Positions 60,279 through 64,000 of a DNA stretch of 64,000 bases are shown here, one piece after another. Positions within the stretch are counted from its first letter, which is position 1. Each line of letters opens with the position of its first letter. The position numbers were made by a program, and so were the translations under genes. The notes under the pieces were generated by a model. It worked only from the letters and a program-made list of their open reading frames with translations. It was not told where the DNA came from and did no database searches. The stretch spans positions 120,183 to 184,182 of the forward strand of contig QNGE01000424.1 in assembly GCA_008508345.1 (NCBI GenBank), in the 5' to 3' direction. The stretch comes from Paragonimus westermani (Eukaryota; Platyhelminthes; Trematoda; Plagiorchiida; Troglotrematidae).

Positions 60279-60860
60279 CTACACTGGAGGGGAAGGGCTA
60301 TTTACGTTTGGAATAAGCGTGGTGCAGGTGCGACAAAGAAGGACTGGAATACCTTCCAGAGAAAGGGTGAAATATTTGGCGAAGACATCAGCTTTCATAC
60401 ACTTCAAATGTTTGGGTGGCAGCTTGTCCAAACCTGGAGCAATGTTCTCCATACTCTTTAGGGTGCGCGAGGATTCTTCTCCACTGATCGAGTCGAACAA
60501 AGATCAATTTAGGGGAAGAATCTTACGTGACGGTCGCTTATCTGTGTGCGGATGGGCCAATCGTACCTTAAACCGGTACAGTTTAAAATTACCCAAGAAG
60601 CCACAGCTCGTCTTGTAGGCAGATTTCCAGTTCCTAGAAAACACTGTAGAGGCAGCATCATTCTTTTTCTGATGGAAGAGGGTCTGAATAAATGTGTAGT
60701 GAACTTCCAGTATCTGATTTGTGGTTGTGTAGTCTCTAACAGCGACACCAGCACTCCGCCAAGTGGGCAGTGGCCAGATGTACTGTGAAGCTGGTGGAGC
60801 GTGCACGTTCAACAGTGACTTTTCCGGTCCCATTAAACAAATGCCTGCAACTGCCAGCAT
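60279..60860 (-). pseudogene. R2-like RT, lead-in and fingers, broken
   Basis: One minus frame runs from 60860 to 60279 with a single stop at about 60501. It contains QTLFHQKKNDAASTVFSRNW, like the helical lead-in of these RTs. Then come DKRPSRKILPLN and, after the stop, SGEESSRTLKSMENIAPGLD and KLPPKHLKCMKADVFAKYF. TTLIPN ends at 60306. The pattern A-PG-D-L-P--LK followed by a short helix, R--TTLIPK and DFRPI is the family signature; here the last part is lost. This is the best preserved part of the relic. Confidence 0.8.
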
Positions 60861-63565
60861 TTCTTTGATGTGTAAGCAAGGCTATTGTTGGATTCGAATT
60901 TGTTCATCGCTGATGGAACAAACGGGAAACCATTAGGACTGTTGAACAGTCTGGTAATCACTGTGCATGAGACGGTTGCAGCATTGAGAGTGAAGTGGTA
61001 TTTTTCTGCCAAATAAGTACATACAGACGCGTCCGGATGTTTTTCAGTGTGCTCTCTGGAAAATTCGACAGAAGCCGGTGGGGAAATGTGCATAGGATGG
61101 AGTATGTCGAAAACAGCTCGTGGGCAAGTCTGACAACAAAAGCCGCTTCTTGTTTAAACGGTGCTACTGCTACCACGAAAGGGCTGTTCAGTTTGAATAA
61201 GCAAAATAAAACAACAGATTTACGACACAAATACTTTGTCAACGAAGCGAATAAAACGGTGAATAACAGTAACATTTCAGAATTTGCAGATACCTGCAGA
61301 GTTGTGGTAACAACAAGCTTGCAAACCTTTGTTAACAGACAAAAATATGTTGAAATGGGTCATATAAAACGTGACGTCACAGTCGCGCATATCACCAAAG
61401 AGCTTGCACAGTTCACTAACTACAACGTCCTAATGACGCGATACCAATACGATGTTGACAATCACGTTTCGTCTCCTATATTAAACGGCATGATGTAGGG
61501 CGGTGTGCTTTTCTGGAACTGACATTGTCCAAATCTCAATGTTCAACCTGTGAGGTTTATATAAAGCAAAACGTAAATCAGATGTTTCTTTCAGAACAAA
61601 GCTCGTTAAAATGTATGCCTGGTTGAAAAATTGGTAATCAGAGTTTATCAACCGAGTCCCAAACCCCTTGTCTCCGGTACTATTCTGCAACCGAAAACAT
61701 CACTTCCTCACAGTCGGCGGAGATGTGGTGATTCTTCAACTACCGTCTAAATAAGGAGGTCTGGGCGAAAGTCTCCTAGTTAAAAGTAGCCATCTTAGCG
61801 ATTCTGACCAAATATTTAACGTCACAAGCATCTTCTGTTCTCCAATTCACTCAAAAATTGTCATTCACTCGTAGGTGACCAATTTCTATACTCATCTAAA
61901 CACAGCAGAAGAGACTGGCAGTAAGTCTCTACCACAAACATAAAGCAATTTACTGACTTGACGGGATTGTTGCTTGGTAGATCCTTGCAGTCGTGCTCCT
62001 TTGGCTGATAATATGGAGATGACAACTACTCTTGTGGTGTAGCTAGTACGTCCTCAATATTAGTACCACATGATTCTGGTTTGAGTATTAACACGGTGTT
62101 TCAGTCATCTTGTCAAGATGAAGAAGTCTGGAACCTAGAGGGGGAAAAGTTGCAGTGACAGTGGACCAACTAACTGGGTACCGCAATGGCCCACCTGTGA
62201 AAAGTGCTGCGCAAGATCGTCATTACTACGGATCAGGCTCTTCACAAACCAAAGCACTGTGACTAGCGTCAGATTTGATTCAGTTACTTGTGAAGTTCAG
62301 TGTGTCGAGCCACTTAGAGGACAACACGTTACACTCAGACGTGAAACGTTTGACAAGGGATAACGCAATGACATGAGAGCGCAAATACGAAAATTCATGA
62401 CTTGAATTAGGAGGAACTAAACAGTTCTAGACAGGACAAATGAATTCCTGTGAGAGAGTATTCCAGTTAAAGTACAAATTAGGAAATGCCATTAGAACAA
62501 TGGGTTGTGGTAGCCATATAAAGACTGACAGAGTTTCTATTCTTATCGAATATCGACGTGCAATACTGAAATTTAAAACTTATACCTACTGCCTCAAACT
62601 TTCACTGGTCATCTTTACAAAATTTCATGACTGCTAAAAGTTAGACCAGCGTCGTCGCTAAAGGCACGGTTGAATATTTCTGATAAACGACCATAAAGAA
62701 ATTGTACATCCTTCGTTGTTGATCGAATTAAGCCCGCCTTTTGATGTGGGGAGAAGAATTACTTCGGAAAGAAGTACTATTCCAGGTCTCTAATCAATAA
62801 TGTATACTTGTCAAGCTTTTGTAAGCTACAAGTTGGGACAACAAATTAGTCGACCGATTGCAACAGTTTCACAGTTTTGAGAGCTAAAGATGTATTTGAC
62901 TTCTTGGTTCGAGGATTGACTACGTCAACTTCATGTGAGCACAGAAATGTGGTCAATTTTGTGGAATCGACATTGATTTACTGTGCGTTAGCAGCTTTGT
63001 CTTACTGTTACACAAGTATTCTTTGATAGGTTTGACCAGAGACCAGTTGTAGAAGCCTAATTTCTTGGTTTCGCTGCATCAATCGGCCATTCTTTAACAC
63101 TGCGGTCACTAATTACTTGGGGTTATACTGTGGTATGCAGTGATGCAAGCACTCATCTCTTTTGCCTGTGTGAGTGTCGACACAACTCCAAATGATTTGG
63201 TATGTACTACTTGAACACAATCGAGGCTGTAGGGCGTGTATCACTGACACTGACAGTCAGCTCCCTAACGCACAACATAACCATCACTTGAGTAGTTGAA
63301 CAAGTATGCTGCATGTTGGGACAAAAGCTGCTAGCCAAACCCTGGTTCGAAGAACAGCACTCTCGAAAGACGTTCCTCTCCGCGCTGTTGATATCCACAA
63401 ACAGTTTGATGTGTGGTTATTCACCAGTGTATTCTTGATAACTGTCTGTGCTTCCATTCATTGATCTACTGTATATAACTACTACTGTATATAACTGGGA
63501 ATAGTGTTAGCCTCATGTAACTTTATGATTAACACACTGTTGCCGCGTTCCGTCCTGGCGTCTAG
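60861..63565. other. unassigned DNA with a long unexplained frame
   Basis: The longest frame of the window, 167 codons at 60995-61498 on the plus strand, starts opposite what may be the N-terminal part of the LINE relic. Minus-strand words there include CQTCPRAVFD and FSREHTEKHP. The frame continues into DNA with no repeat signal. Its second half (for example NRQKYVEMGHIKRDVTVAHI) has no known domain. 167 codons is about the chance maximum for a window this size. A 16-base tandem repeat lies at 63466-63496. Nothing else was recognised. Confidence 0.4.
63466..63496. repeat. 16-base tandem duplication
   Basis: CTACTGTATATAACT occurs at 63466-63480 and 63482-63496, a two-copy tandem repeat with period 16. 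Confidence 0.85.
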
Positions 63566-63678
63566 TAATACGACCGTTCATGTAAAAAACATTGCAGAGT
63601 TCCGCCCCACAAAATGCAGTGGAGATTTGACGAATGAAGTTCGTATTATGGCAGAATTGAAAAACGGAATATACGTGG
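63566..63678 (+). CDS. candidate internal exon, unknown gene
   Basis: A pyrimidine-rich stretch ending GGCGTCTAG at 63565, or alternatively CATTGCAG at 63597, precedes an open segment that ends at a good donor, GTAAGA, at 63679. After one base of a split codon it reads NTTVHVKNIAEFRPTKCSGD and then LTNEVRIMAELKNGIYV. The peptide is hydrophilic and well mixed in composition, but no family is recognised. The gene, if real, would continue beyond the window on the plus strand. Confidence 0.33.
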
Positions 63679-64000
63679 GTAAGAATTGAAATATTCTCTA
63701 CGTAATGGTTGCGCGGTTAATCTTAAGCAATTTTGACGAGATTTCGCCGGTAGCATTATTAAGAATACACCAGCCCAGGTGGGACTTAATGGTCTACCAA
63801 TAACCATGTCGTCAATTCGTCTGTTAGGTGCACTTTAGAATTCAGATCACACTCTCCCAAAAATACTTAAGATGATCATCTAGTGGCTTACGTCATGACC
63901 GAAAATGACAATGCACAAATGTTAGTAGTCTTATACAGTGTTGTTTGATGAGCCAACCTCGGCTGAACACATCAATTGTCGACCTAGAATGTTTTCATCA

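Larger units (their letters stand above)
58979..60860 (-). mobile_element. R2-like non-LTR retrotransposon relic
   Basis: Reading the minus strand from 60860 down, the blocks of an R2-type reverse transcriptase appear in order. First is an N-terminal lead-in ending DKRPSRKILPLN. Next comes the fingers block IAPGLDKLPPKHLK with RTCTTLIPN, then the catalytic palm motif FVDVSKTFDSV. The turn block GVLQGKTSLPLLLDGTADEIL follows, where GVRQGDPLSPLLFN-V-DE-L is expected. After it come the thumb block TTKAFLKPHQ with GRSHHYAHEGMDYTI and a final RPRWYSPIWLKRP. Frames shift several times and stops are frequent, so it is inactive. In R2-clade elements a zinc-finger N-terminus and a restriction-like endonuclease C-terminus are usual; neither is clearly visible. 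The clade call rests on the PG-D---P--LK and LKP-QRL-ILR style motifs. Confidence 0.8.

Noticed and set aside
1..64000. CRISPR array, bacterial operon or phage region
   Set aside because: No regularly spaced direct repeats, no dense co-oriented long frames and no bacterial signals anywhere in the window.

Overview
This window reads as animal nuclear DNA that is gene-poor and full of old, broken repeats. There are no bacterial signs: no ribosome-binding sites, no operons and no long tightly packed reading frames. The repeats are two Penelope-like retroelement relics, one R2-like non-LTR retrotransposon relic and several tRNA-derived SINE-like pieces. With the AT-leaning, TG/CA-rich composition, this mix suggests a flatworm, most likely a trematode. 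That assignment is an inference from repeat content and was not tested by any search.

Layout. Bases 1-1400 hold two diverged copies of one tRNA-derived SINE, arranged head to head. Bases 1384-1860 are GC-richer, unassigned and contain the only ambiguous base (N, 1406). Bases 4485-5583 are a Penelope-like element relic on the + strand, with reverse transcriptase, linker and GIY-YIG-type endonuclease regions in order. Bases 8650-8976 are a GC-rich tandem duplication with a 173-base period. Bases 9228-10005 are an element with imperfect inverted arms of 206-227 bases around a 345-base loop, followed by a tRNA-like gene at 10121-10200. Bases 11453-12680 are a second Penelope-like relic, also +, readable in one frame with only nonsense changes. 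From about 12.7 to 58.9 kb the DNA is mostly unassigned. It holds simple repeats, palindromes, four further weak tRNA-like or relic signals and scattered candidate exons. Bases 58979-60860 are an R2-like LINE relic on the - strand. The last 3 kb are unassigned apart from one candidate exon.

How far genes can be called. No complete protein-coding gene can be assembled. In about 128,000 codons of six-frame sequence at this composition, chance alone should give stop-to-stop frames of 150-170 codons, so unrecognised frames of 60-140 residues are not evidence of genes. I list only frames that also have good splice sites, a poly(A) signal or recognisable family motifs, and I keep their confidence low. 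The candidate exons would fit small exons separated by long introns, as in flatworm genes, but their order and membership in genes are unknown. The mobile-element relics do not cooperate with any host gene that I can see.
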